A stretch of DNA of 64,000 nt from Smittia aterrima (lineage: Eukaryota > Arthropoda > Insecta > Diptera > Chironomidae): positions 8,752,243 through 8,816,242 of the forward strand of contig CP093829.1 in the NCBI GenBank assembly GCA_033063855.1, given 5' to 3'. The notes under the pieces were generated by a model that made no database searches, was not told the DNA's origin, and saw only the letters and a program-made list of their open reading frames with translations. Each line of letters begins with the position of its first letter. Within the stretch, counting starts at the first letter, position 1. Below are positions 22,592-33,789 of the stretch, piece by piece. The translations under genes were made by a program, and so were the position numbers.

Positions 22592-25500
22592 TCATTGATC
22601 TAGTTGTCGATAAATGCGTCGCTGAGGCTCGGGCGTATAATGAATACGTGAAGTTAAGTGTTGAGGTGAACCCGAAACGCTATCAGTGTAGGCGCGATGA
22701 CCTCTTGGAGGGATGACGGGCGGAGGCGGCGAAGCAGAGATATATCTAAAAGTTATTTAATTATTAACAAATTCTTCTTCTATAAAAAAATAAAATAATT
22801 TCAACCTTTTTTGCATGAGAGGAGATGATGACGCTAGTTCAAGTTTCCTTCGCAGAATGAGAGGACTTTGATTGCCTCGAGTATTTCGCGGTGGTGGATC
22901 AGGACTTCGATGTCTCTCATACATATTCTGAACAGCACTCGTCGGCATTTTCATTGTTGTCATGTGAGGCGGAGATTGAGCAAATGGATTTGTCGCTATC
23001 GACGAGCGCATCGGCGAAACAGTTGCGAGAGATTTTATCTTCTCATTTTCCTTACTTGACTGCTGTTCCGAATTGAATCGAGACTTTAGATAAGTTCTCA
23101 CCATTCCTGAAACGGAATTGAACCATCCTATGACCGATTGTTTAATTCATTGTTGTCGAGTGTCAGAGTAAACGTGTGAGAGATGCAAGCATGTTTGTCA
23201 GACAGAACATTCAATAACGGTTTTTGTAGCAGGATGGATGTAGCGAGGGGAGAAAAGCGGGAAATATGAAAAATATAAAAATTAGCGTAAAAATAATTTA
23301 TGAGGAAATAGTCAAAGCATTATAGAACAAGCAGGATTTACGACATCGACCCATACCTTTGTCTTTGTTTTTATCGAGGAAGCTGCCATTATTCTGAAGT
23401 TGTTGCTTTGTCATCTCCAATTGATAGCTGTTCTCAATCTCAACCGGAAGCTTCTGATGTCGTTCATAGAAATTTGGTTTCTCAAGATTAGCTCGTAGAC
23501 GATCCAACTGCGGAGAACTTGGACAAGGCATCTGTGCTCGATTATTCAAGTTATCATACATGGGCTGCTGTTGTTGCGATGGATGTCGAAAAGGAATTGA
23601 TCCATTGACATTCGTCGACAAGCGCGATTGAAGTTGTGGAATTTGACTTTCGTATAAATTGTGACTAGCATTGTTGTATGTTGCTGTTGGATGATGCAAT
23701 ATCGCTCGGTTCATTATTTGAGTCTGCTGATGTTGATAACGTGGATTAGGAAGTGGACTGCCGCTCTTCACAGGAATGCTGCTATTCTTAAAAGGATTAG
23801 GACTTGAAGATTGCATTCGCATCGCACGAAGCTGATCTTCTTCCTTTTGATCCTTGAGCTGATTCTGTTGATGGTAGAAACGCTAAAAAAGAAGAAGAAA
23901 TAATTGAAATTAATGATTCAAGTGATAGGAAAGAGAACTCACTTGCAAAACAATTGGACTAGTGTTCCCATGCAAAATTCTAAACTCCAAATCTTCCGAT
24001 ACAAGATGGCCCTCCTGATAGCGCTTTCGAATGACGGGTGAGAATGTATTTTGCTGATGCTGCGGCGGAAGAGGTTTGTAGGGACTGTAGTTATTTGCGT
24101 AATCGTCTGTTGGGGGAAATTTCCGTTGAAGATAAGGAGATTGAGTTCCAATGTGATGATTAGGTTGTAGTGACTGATGTGGATGGTTGTTCAAGTTAGG
24201 ATTGAACTCATATGCTTTGCGCGGTAGTTGGGGCGATTGAGAATACATTCGATTGAGCTTCGATGCTAAATGATGATCGACGACGTCGTTATCAAATGTT
24301 GAGTGCGTGGCAGTTGAGCGAAATGGCAATTTTTGGTATCCGTTTCCCGTTGCAAGGTTTAATGGATCAATGAGATCTTCGTTCTTCAGCTGATCGTTCA
24401 TAATTGTCAATGGCGACGGTTGAAGCACGAAAGGGTTTGTGAATTTATTTGTCAGGTGATCGTTGTTCGTAATTTTCATAGCCGAAAAAGGATTTTCCTG
24501 AGATGAGATGAAATTGTTTGCTACGGGCGGTGACTGATAGAGGTCTGTCGTCAATCTACAAAAGAAGCATTGACAGGGACGAGAAGAAGAGAAAGGTCCA
24601 GAGTTTTATTATTTTGAAGCTGAATTTCAAGGAAAAGTCTAGCAAAATTGTTATTGAGAAAGCTAAAAGGAGATTTCCAAAACAATACTTACACTCAAAT
24701 AAACTTAAATTAACTAATTTTTATTAACAAATGCTTTTATGTTAATGGTTTGTTTGCTTAATTGCTTTACCTACGAAAAAGAAAAGAATAATTCAAAACA
24801 AAACCGAAAAAACTCAAAAGAAATCCATTTTCACGAGACAAGTATCTTGTAAAACAATGCATCCGTCTTATGTACGGCGATTGTCACGGTTTATTTATAA
24901 AAGCTGTACACTTATGTTTCCTTTCTCCAGAGATAACTTAAAAATTTAAGTTATCTAATCTTATTCACTGTCAAAAAACAGACGAAAAGCTGATCGATAG
25001 CTCAACACAAGTCATGTGACAGTGCAGTATCAAGTGCACTCAAGTTATAAATAAACAGCAACTATCTAAAGTGTTAAATCGATCATGCAAAGCCGGATTT
25101 TTTTCGTTTGTCTTGTATCTGTTAAATCTGTTAAGTTAAATCGTTCTACTTCGATCATTGGATCTTTGACATTAATCAAACAAATTCTATCTACTGATTG
25201 ATGCATGCATTGCTTTGAACGCTTTCGAGTCTCGCGAAACTCACCTGTTTAGCAGAGATGCTGCGGCAGTGGTTGTTGGAGCCAGTGCATTTGAAGAGCA
25301 CTGTGGGACATCCTGAGTGGGTAAAATGATTCCAGCTTCGCGAGTTACTCGATGAAACCATTCGACAACATCGACGCGCATGCTTTCGTGATAGTTAAGG
25401 AATGGATGTTGGAGAAGTTGACGGTACTTTGGTCTTTGTCGATAGTCTTTCGTGAGACAGAGTTTCACAAAGTCTCGAAATTCATCGCTGAAGCCTTGAT

Positions 25501-26587
25501 TCTCGGGCAACGCTGGCGGATCGGAGTCTAATACTTTGGTGAGCACTTCAAAATCAGTTTTACAGTCTTTGTAGGGATAGGCGCCAGTCGCGAGTTCTAC
25601 TAACGTTATTCCTAACGACCATACATCGGCCCTAATATCATATTCAGGTTTCTTAGGATCTATTCGTTCAGGTGCCATGTACGCCGCGCAACTAAAATTA
25701 ATTTATAAATTATTAGAATTAACTTTCACAAGACAAAAATGAAGCTTACCCTGCCGATCGTGTCTTGGCTTTTGAATCTACAAGTCTTCCACTTATTCCG
25801 AAGTCACAAAGTTTTATGTGAGCTCTCTCGTCAATCAGAATGTTTGATGGTTTCACATCTCTATTTAAAAAAATAAGCAATGAGAAGATAAGCAATGGTT
25901 TTGAAGATGTGAATGTAAAAATAAATCTCTTACCTATGAATCACTCCATGTTCTTCTTTCAGATACAATAATGCTTTCACAGTCTTAAATAACATGAAAA
26001 TGAACAGACGAATTTCAATAAAAATTTGTAATAAAAAAACTTACCGCTTCTGTCACATGTCTGAGAATGGATTCACAAATTGGTTTCTGAGTTCGCTTTT
26101 GAAGTTTGTCGAAACAGGTTGACATCAGCTCCATACAAATCCAAACATCGGCTTCTGTGATGAAACAGCCAAGACATTGCACGATGTAAGGACAATCATG
26201 CGACTTCAAGACGACATCCAAGTCCATTGTGATTCTCTTCGTCTCTTCGTCGTTACCTGTTCGACGCATTTGCTAAAGACAAAATAGAATCTTATTAGAA
26301 TTCACTTGTTCTAGATAAGATCAGGGAGAGACTCACTTTGACAGCAACTATTGCTCCGCTAGGCTTATGTCTCATTTTAACTACATGACCCGAGGTTCCG
26401 TTTCCGAGCTCGGCTAAATATTCCAACTCATTGACGTTTGTATCGTACGAGATGCCATTAATTTTCAGTCCTGTTTTCAATGCGCGCAGTTTCTTCTCGG
26501 ATTCAGCATTTTTAGGTCGATGCTGTAGCGAAGGAATCGAGAGCGCTGGCTTTTTCCTTCGGGCATTTGGCGTTAAGTTCAACTCCA
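22592..26587 (-). CDS. hep: Hemipterous/MKK7 JNK kinase kinase (first coding exon not found)
   Basis: Nine exons fit in phase: 26337-26587, 26045-26272, 25934-25983, 25750-25860, 25245-25691, 23943-24555, 23357-23882, 22806-23106, 22592-22745 (893 visible codons). The first visible part has a MAPK docking motif (RRKKPALSIPSL). The kinase domain shows GNGTSGHVVKM, AIVAVKQMRR, VIHRDVKPSN, DFGISGRLV and activation loop SKAKTRSAGCAAYMAPE, whose Ser and Thr are the MKKK targets. A DVD-like helix follows (VDVVEWFHRV). The roughly 515-residue Pro/Gln/Ser-rich tail matches the long fly Hep isoform, including RFYHQQNQLK, RHRSPDPPPR and a conserved C-terminal end (IHYTPEPQRRIYRQLDQ). Hep activates JNK (basket) in dorsal closure and stress. 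Exon 26337-26587 starts at an acceptor (TTTCAG) in phase 1, and no usable ATG exon is visible before frc, so the start lies farther upstream. Confidence 0.93.
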
Positions 26588-27165
26588 CTGAAACAAAATA
26601 AAAGCGAAAATAAGAAAATGAAATCAAGATGAAAACTTTTCAGGATTTGAGTTTCTCAGGACGAACTTTCGAGTTTCTCTAGAATCAAGAAAAACTTGAC
26701 AACGTGCTGAGTAAGCGCAAATAGTTTATTTCATTTGAAACCTACTTTAACTAGTTAAAAAATAGTTTTTAAAGAAAAAAAAATAATTTTTCTTACTTGC
26801 AACAAAGGCTTTCGAACTGAGTCAAACTTGGAAACGAAAAGAAAAGTTCTGAACTCACTCCTTGAGCTATTTTCAGTGCGAAAGCTTTAGTTTGCGTTTT
26901 AAATTGAAAATTGATTTGTAAATACTCGTGGAATTAATATAAAGTTGGAACAATCGTCAAGAGATAAAGGAAACAGCGGCAAACATCTTGTAAAGTATCA
27001 AATTCAATTTGTTATTTTTAATTGAGCGTATTCAAAGTATTATTTTGTAAAACATTGAAAGCGCTCAGCTTAGTTGCGAGTTTGCGAGAGTAGAAAAGTT
27101 GAATCGAGAGGAGAATGACGAGTCTTTAAGATAATTTTAATAAACGTCGCGATTAGTGCTATAAA
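26588..27165. other. Spacer between hep and frc, no usable hep start codon
   Basis: On the minus strand every ATG in these 578 bp soon meets a stop or lacks a donor in the required phase. A donor-like GTAAGA (about 26,791-26,796) and a GTGAGT (about 26,853-26,858) could serve non-coding 5' exons of hep. The right part should contain the promoter of frc. Confidence 0.4.
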
Positions 27166-28170
27166 ATGGCTAAAGATGAAGAGAACAACAATACGAAGGA
27201 GGACGGATCGACACAGTTCAAAAAAATCGCGAGTGCCGTCTTTTATGGATTATCATCCTTTCTAATCACAGTCGTCAACAAAAGAGTTCTCAGCTCTCCA
27301 TACAAGTTCCCATCGTTTCTGTGTCTAAGCTTAGGACAACTGATTGCAAGTATCGTAGTGCTCTACAGTGGAAAAAAGCTAAAAATTGTGTCATTTCCAC
27401 CATGTTCGCGCGATCTAGTGAAAAAAATATTTCCCTTGCCTTTGATTTATTTGGGAAATATGATTTTTGGACTCGGAGGAACGCAAGCTTTAAGCTTACC
27501 GATGTTCGCTGCGCTGAGAAGATTCAGCGTGCTGATGACAATGTTCCTTGAGTTCTATATTCTGAAGATTCGGCCGACGTCTGCAGTTCAACTTAGCGTG
27601 TACTCAATGATTGGCGGAGCCCTCCTCGCAGCATCCGATGACTTATCCTTCAACCTCGAAGGCTACACATTTATTATGATCACGAACGCACTGACTGCAG
27701 CTAACGGAGTCTTCGTTAAGAAGAAACTTAGCGGATCTGATCTCGGAACGTATGGACTGATGTTCTATAACTCTCTTGTGATGTTGGTGCCTGCTGTTTT
27801 TGTTACTTGGGTTGTTGGAGACATGAAAGAAGCTTTCGACTACGATCAGTGGGCGAATCCACTCTTTACAGTTCAATTCATCCTTTCCTGCATCATGGGC
27901 TTCATCTTAAATTACAGTACTGTGCTTTGCACGCAGCACAACTCAGCATTGACGACTACAATTGTCGGTTGCCTGAAAAACGTAAGCATCACATATATCG
28001 GCATGTTCATCGGGGGTGATTATATCTTCTCATGGCTGAACTGCATCGGAATCAACATCAGCGTGATGGGGAGCCTCGTTTACACTTATGTAACATTCCG
28101 AAAGAAGAATAAACAACATCATGGACCAGACAGAGAGAAGCTTCTACCCACAAAGGTCGAGAGCGTGTGA
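27166..28170 (+). CDS. frc: UDP-sugar transporter, SLC35D family (fringe connection)
   Basis: An uninterrupted 334-aa frame from ATG to stop. About ten membrane helices are visible, with family signatures ASAVFYGLSSFLITVVNKRV, FPSFLCLSLGQL, LPMFAALRRFSVLMTM, MIGGALLAASDDLSF, NALTAANGVFVKKKL, ALTTTIVGCLKN and FIGGDYIFSWLNCIGINIS. These match fly Fringe connection and SLC35D1/2 along the whole length. The protein brings UDP-glucuronic acid, UDP-GlcNAc or related sugars into ER/Golgi for proteoglycan synthesis and Notch glycosylation. The C-terminal tail (KKNKQHHGPDREKLL) is cytosolic. The gene has no intron, unusual here. It may be nested in a long first intron of hep on the other strand. Confidence 0.93.
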   Translation: MAKDEENNNTKEDGSTQFKKIASAVFYGLSSFLITVVNKRVLSSPYKFPSFLCLSLGQLIASIVVLYSGKKLKIVSFPPCSRDLVKKIFPLPLIYLGNMIFGLGGTQALSLPMFAALRRFSVLMTMFLEFYILKIRPTSAVQLSVYSMIGGALLAASDDLSFNLEGYTFIMITNALTAANGVFVKKKLSGSDLGTYGLMFYNSLVMLVPAVFVTWVVGDMKEAFDYDQWANPLFTVQFILSCIMGFILNYSTVLCTQHNSALTTTIVGCLKNVSITYIGMFIGGDYIFSWLNCIGINISVMGSLVYTYVTFRKKNKQHHGPDREKLLPTKVESV

Positions 28171-29661
28171 CATATCTAAGTGACATCTTAGCATTAAATC
28201 CTGGAGAAGTTACCCAAATTGCTATCTTTAAGCGAGCAATAAATTTTAAGTTTCAAGTAAGCATTTCACTCTGGCAGTGCCATCAAACTTGCCAACTCAA
28301 CTAGCCTCTCGACATCTGCGAGATCAAAAAGAAAACAACTTCTGTTTTATCAGACAACTCATATCCCTTCCTTTTCGTCTTTCCGTGATAAAGATAATTG
28401 CGCAACAACACTGTAATCGTGGCACTGAAAGAAAGATGAAGAGAAGTTAAATTATGATGAAGTTGACCTTTATGAGTTTGTCGGTCAGTGAAGTCTTTTC
28501 GCTTAATGACAAACTCTTAAGAATATTTGCTCTGCAGTTGAAAAACGCTCCGAGAGTTGTCGATTTACTTTTAAACAAACTGCTTTCTCACTTTCCAAAA
28601 AATCTATTTTGCCATACCAAAGTGTTTGATTATTTATTTAATTTTGATATTTTTAATGCTTTGGGGACAAAGACCTCCGGAGAACCATAATTTTGTGCTC
28701 CGACTATTGTAATTAAATAAACAAATGATAATGTAGAATACAATGAAACAACTCGCCGAGAAGCGAACCTTGTCGTTCGACAGTGAATCGATTTTTTGTA
28801 ACGATTGATAAACGTTGATTAGTTAGGAAATAAAAATTATCAAATTAACTAGAAAACGGTGAGCGTTCCTTGTCATGTTCTATTTGTGTCTTACATGCCA
28901 AGAAACAATATTTGGTGATTTAGTTTACTATTGGCTTCGTTGTACGAGCATTCCATGATAAGAAACTGAAGTCACAATTTTTTTTCGGCTTTTAAGTTTT
29001 TCCTTAAAATAGAATTTAAAATAAATAACACTGTCTCTTATCGGATCGTTAAATTGAGTCATTACTCATTAGTTAAATATTCACAGCAAAAAAATTGATT
29101 AACTCATGAAGAAGACTGAACAAACACACATTCCTCACTTCCTCTCCTTTGTTCCCGAGACGAAGAACTTTAATTGACGCGACGTTCAAATATTTTTCTT
29201 AGCGCAGATTTGCTTCAAAAAACTTTATGTGCAGGTAGTCGAAGGCCTCGTCAAGACAACACACAAAGAAGTAACGAGCATTAAATCGTTGTTGTTAAAT
29301 CTCCGAAATTACATAAACAGATTTACACCTCATCACATCTTCATAAGAAAAAATCTAATAGGCGGCTTCGAAGATGAGGTCATGATCATTTGTTGATCGA
29401 TCTTCCGTCAGTGACTAACAATTGATTACGTCGCGCTCAAGGTCGTCTGGCCTATTTTAAGATATTTATTGAATCGCTGTCGATGCATCGACATAAAAGA
29501 AGGGAAAGATAATTTACATTTATGCAAATGTTGGTCTAGAGATCGTCTACTCACTCTAAACTAGTTTCACCTTTTCCTCAACTCTATGGTCAATGAACTC
29601 GCCGATAAAATTAATTTATACACTCAAATGGATAACTAACTTGTTTCTCTCTTTAAGAACA
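28171..29661. other. Intergenic region between frc and Coq4
   Basis: About 1.5 kb without a convincing gene. The first 100 bp should be the frc 3' UTR (AATAAA near 28,240). An ATG-initiated 78-aa frame at 28,454-28,690 has no recognisable content. Close to 29,650 a CTTTAAG just before the Coq4 ATG could be a 3' splice site of a 5'-UTR intron. Confidence 0.5.
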
Positions 29662-30622
29662 ATGTTTCGACTGACACGTTCAGCTTTGGTCTTGAGCCAA
29701 TTTAACCGCAGCATCGCAACAAATAGCTTTAAGCAACACCAATTACGACAGGAAGAGACGAATCATGAAGAAACAGCCAAAGAAGAAAATCTTGATCAAT
29801 TCACGAAAGAGTTTCTTAACAACCAAATTAAGGTGACGGACTTTCAAAGACTTCTTCTCACTGCTGGATCGTCGATTGCTGCTCTTCTCAATCCACGTCG
29901 TCAAGATATGATTGCATGCTTAGGCGAGACGACAGGAGAGGAAGCCTTGCAGCGAATTCACCTCGAAATGCAAGACTCAGAAGAGGGTCAGCAAATTCTC
30001 AAGCAGAAGCCACGAATTAACACAAAAACTGTTAATCTCAACGAGTTGAAGAGCATGCCAACTGACACCTTTGGACATCATTATTATAAGTTTTTAGATG
30101 ACAACGTGAGTTGAGATTTTTTTCTTCTCTTCTCTTCGCTTACTTAAACAAATTTCATTTTTTATGCTTGTCCAGCAAGTAACGCCCGACTCACGACTTG
30201 AGGTTCGCTTCATGAAAGATCCTCAGCTTGCTTATGTCATGACGAGATATCGAGAAACTCATGACTTGGTTCACACGATACTTGGAATGCCAACAAACAT
30301 GCTTGGTAAGTTCATTAGCTGAGCGATCACAGCAAATTAAATTCTTCTATTTATTCTTTCAGGAGAAGTCGCCGTTAAGTGGGTGGAAGCAATCAATATT
30401 GGTCTTCCGATGTGCTATGGAGGAGCAATCTTTGGAGCGATGAGACTGAAACCGAAGCAACGAGAAATGTACAAACGGCATTATCTTCCTTGGGCTGTTC
30501 AAACAGGACGAGAGATGAAACCATTGTTGCCAGTGTTTTGGGAAAATCGTTGGGAACAGAAGATTGAAGATCTCCGCGATGAGTTAAATATTAAAATTCT
30601 CGAAATTCCGAAGAAACAATAG
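29662..30622 (+). CDS. Coq4: Ubiquinone biosynthesis protein COQ4, mitochondrial
   Basis: Three exons (29662-30105, 30176-30305, 30363-30622) join in phase into 277 aa. The N-terminus MFRLTRSALVLSQFNRSIATN is Arg/Ser-rich and lacks acids, as a mitochondrial presequence should. I chose the ATG at 29662; an in-frame ATG at 29593 would add 23 residues and spoil that presequence. The body carries FQRLLLTAGSSIAALLNPRRQDMIACLGETTG and the conserved HDxxHx11E metal motif (HDLVH, then E after TILGMPTNMLG). COQ4 sits in the coenzyme Q synthome on the matrix side of the inner membrane and is needed for ring oxidative decarboxylation. Length equals the family norm (about 265). Confidence 0.95.
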
Positions 30623-30846
30623 TGCGAGCTTTAATAATAAAATCATTAGCTTTACAAGTTACAATGAAATCTTTAAAACTCTGCTGTAAGCTGGTGGATG
30701 ATTTGCGACCCTGGAAGAGAAGAATGAAAGTGTTAATTAATGGATATCTAGTTTAGACAATCTCATAACAAATGAGACGTTAATTGGTTGTAATGAGACA
30801 TTGGAGAAAAACTAGTGAAACGTGAAAATTACCTTTTTAAAGTTTC

Positions 30847-32190
30847 TTACTTCGTGTCGTCTCCGAAAGGATAATGTGGATGAATTGCGTGACTGTTGAT
30901 AGATTTGTTATTAAATTTCATTGAGTTTGCTGATAATATAAAACAACTTACACAGCTAAAGCAACGAATCGACCGTTGACATTGAACCCTTCGATCGCTG
31001 CTAAATCTTCAGAGCTAAGTTCGAAATTGAAAACATCGAAGTTGCTTGCGATGCGACTCTTCGTGACCGATTTGGGGATCACGATATTGTCGACTTGAAC
31101 TTGATAACGAATGAGGATCTGAGCAGGAGTTTTGTTGTATTTCTCTGCGATTTTAACGAGTCTTGGTTCTTCGAGCAATTGAGCATCTCCTGGCTTAGCC
31201 CATGGACGATCTGGAGATCCAAGAGGAGAGTAAGCAGTCACGTGAATTCCTTTAGAGCGGCAGTGAGCGATCAACTTCTTCTGAGTTAAGTAAGGATGGC
31301 ACTCAAATTGATTCATGACTGGCTTGATCCGAGCAGCAGCAAGAACTCGATCGATTTGACTAAAAAGAAATTTAAAATAAATTTTGATATCGCTTTTCTA
31401 AAATTTTCTTACGTTGTGTTCATGTTCGAAACTCCAATTGACTTGACAAGTCCAGCGTCGACTAAGTTCTCCATCGCCTTCCATGTGTCAACGTAATCGA
31501 CATCAGAATAAAGAATTTCGTCTTTATCGTTCTTTGGGAAGAGCTCGTCGCCAGACTCTTTGTATCCCATCGGCCAGTGAATCAAATACAAATCCAAGTA
31601 ATCGACTTTCAAGTTCTTCAAAGACTTCTGAAGAGCAGCTTTGACATCCTTTGGATCATGGAAAGTGTTCCATAATTTGGATGTAATAAACAAATCTTCG
31701 CGTTTCACAGTTCCCGACAAGATTTTTGCTCTGATTGCAGCTCCAACTTCATTCTCGTTGCCGTAGACAAATGCACAATCTGTAGAAGGAAGTCTTCAAT
31801 AAAGTCACTATCAGATAATTGAGCAATCTCTCACCAATATGACGGTAGCCGATGTCGATTGCATCCTTCACTGCTTGCTCAACTTCACCGGGTGGAGACT
31901 AGAAAGGGAAACAAGTCAGAAATAATGAAGATTTAGATTCAACTGGATTTGTTATCATAAACTTGGTTTAATCAAATTGACCTAATCAGATACTCGAAGC
32001 AATTAATATCACAAAGTTGACGTTACAATCACGAATTAAACTGATAAGGAAACTGAAAAGTGATGATACCGCTTTTCCAGACAATTTGTCGATCAAGAGA
32101 TAAACAAATCAATGAACTTACCTTCCATGTTCCTAATCCGATGATTGGAATCTTTTCTCCGTTGTTTAACGTAACTGTTGGAACTGACAT
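30847..32190 (-). CDS. Aldo-keto reductase, AKR1/aldose reductase-like
   Basis: Five exons (32122-32190, 31835-31898, 31413-31779, 30952-31359, 30847-30892) give 317 aa. The catalytic tetrad is intact: Asp in GYRHID, Tyr in AFVYGNE, Lys in ITSKLWNTF and His in LIHWPMG. The NADPH-binding end is present (IPKSVTKSRIASNFDVFNFEL). The start MSVPTVTLNNGEKIPIIGLGTWK is typical. The last exon is only 46 nt and encodes HAIHPHYPFGDDTK, equivalent to the C-terminal HPF loop of this family; without it the frame would end at a stop overlapping the splice donor. These cytosolic enzymes reduce aldehydes and ketones, including sugars and lipid-peroxidation products. The exact substrate is not deducible. The gene is convergent with Coq4 (224 bp gap) and divergent from Gorab. 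Confidence 0.93.
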
Positions 32191-32837
32191 TTTAATTTCT
32201 TCAGAAGTCGAGACAATTCAGTTGCTTTCGCTTTAATGATCAGAGAAGAACTGATTATAAATGAGTTAAGCTTTGTAATTTATATCAATCGAGTGTTAAT
32301 GAGTAGTAATTGCGCACACAATCTCAAAAGTTGTTATCAGGCGATTGTTAGAAAAGAGTTGAGAGTGACTCGGGGATAATTTATGTTTCGTACCGTTTCG
32401 AGAAGTTTCAAGTGACTTTGAGTTAAAGACTTTGCCAATATATTTCTTTCTGATTACACGTAAACAATGACTTGAGATTAATAATTTATTTTGATGATGA
32501 TTGTCCGAGAGTTTCCGAGAAAAATGAGAATTTTTCTTAGAAATTTGCCGGCTTTTCGATAAAACTGAATAACTATCGAGATTTTTCATAAAAATTACAT
32601 AAAATCTGAAAACTTCAAAAATATTTCTTTAAACAGATAAATTGGCCAAATTATTTTTATTAAAACATTTTATTTTCCTGAAAATCTTTTTAAGTAAAAG
32701 TTGAACAATTTTTCTTTGGATTACATTCTACGAAGGGGCGTAAGTAACGATCATTCGTCTACAGAATGAGAGAACAGTCACTGATCGTTTTTGTTGTGCA
32801 AAGTGTTGTTTCATGTAAAATCAAATAAAACTCTAAA
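32191..32837. promoter_or_regulatory. Divergent spacer between AKR and Gorab genes
   Basis: This 647 bp AT-rich region between opposite start codons presumably holds both promoters. The 97-aa frame at 32,296-32,589 shows no family resemblance or splice support and is ignored. Confidence 0.4.
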
Positions 32838-33696
32838 ATGTCTTTTGAGGGATTTTCCGAAGTCGAGATTCAGAAAATTAACACAGCACGAACAAGAAAA
32901 CTTGATGGTATTCAAACTATTTAAAAGATTTTGACTTTAAATTCAACTTAAACAATTTTTTGTTCTAGTGAAACTTGCAAAGAATATTCCATGTCACGCA
33001 AAAGTGAAACAAGTCGTCACTGAAAAAGATGAAAACCAAAACAGAACTACAAATAGAAAAGAAACATCTGTTGCTGTAGAAGCTGATTCGACGATCAAAG
33101 AAGCTCCTGACCTAATAAATGTTCCGCTGATGGAACCGGAAATAAATCCAAATCATGAGATAAGCAATCAAATCAATGGATTCGACTTGCAACGGAAATT
33201 GATCGAAGAGCAAGAAAAAATGAAAAATATTGACAAATCTCAATTAGAGATCAATGCTAACGATGAGAGAAGCAGCAGAATCCTTGACTTTGACTTACAG
33301 CGGAAGTTGATGGAAGAACAGAACAAAATGAAACGAAATCTTCTTCAAGACGCAATCAGTAAGCACGCAGAGAAAACTCAAGCCGACGCTAAAAAGCTCA
33401 GCGAAATAAAATCATCTCTCGATCAACTCGACTCTGAACTATCGAATGACGTGTCGATCCTTCGAAAGCAAATCGAAACTGCAACTTTACATTTCAACAA
33501 CGTCGAGAAGAACTACAGTGCAATCGAAAGAAGTTTTCTGAAAGCAAAGCAAGAGCTTTACCAAGCTCACGAGAAGAAAGAAATGTTAACTGAACATTTG
33601 TACACGATCATAGCTCACAACGAAGATCGAAAGGCTAAGAGACTAAGCGAACTGATGGAGAGAGTTGGATTGACTTTGAATGAAAACGGAGCATAA
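32838..33696 (+). CDS. Gorab: Gorab-like RAB6-interacting golgin
   Basis: Two exons (32838-32907, 32969-33696) give 265 aa. The start MSFEGFSEVEIQKINTAR resembles the FxGFxxEEL... N-terminus of Gorab/SCYL1BP1 proteins. A central charged region holds two near-copies of a short motif, GFDLQRKLIEEQEKMK and DFDLQRKLMEEQNKMK, about 42 residues apart. The C-terminal half is a long coiled coil (DAISKHAEKTQADAKKL through LYTIIAHNEDRKAKRLSELM). In vertebrates Gorab acts at the trans-Golgi with COPI; in Drosophila it is also needed for centriole duplication through Sas6. The duplicated DLQRKL motif is what I see; the family call is from overall layout, so another golgin-type coiled-coil protein remains possible. 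Confidence 0.62.
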
Positions 33697-33789
33697 TTTG
33701 GTTTAATGAAAAATATTTAATCTGATGCAATATTTAATGTTTAACAAAGTATAAAATAACATTCTTGCCGTACTTGGAAATAATTTGAA

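Noticed and set aside
28454..28690. 78-codon ATG frame downstream of frc
   Set aside because: No recognisable domain, poor codon character, no splice partner.
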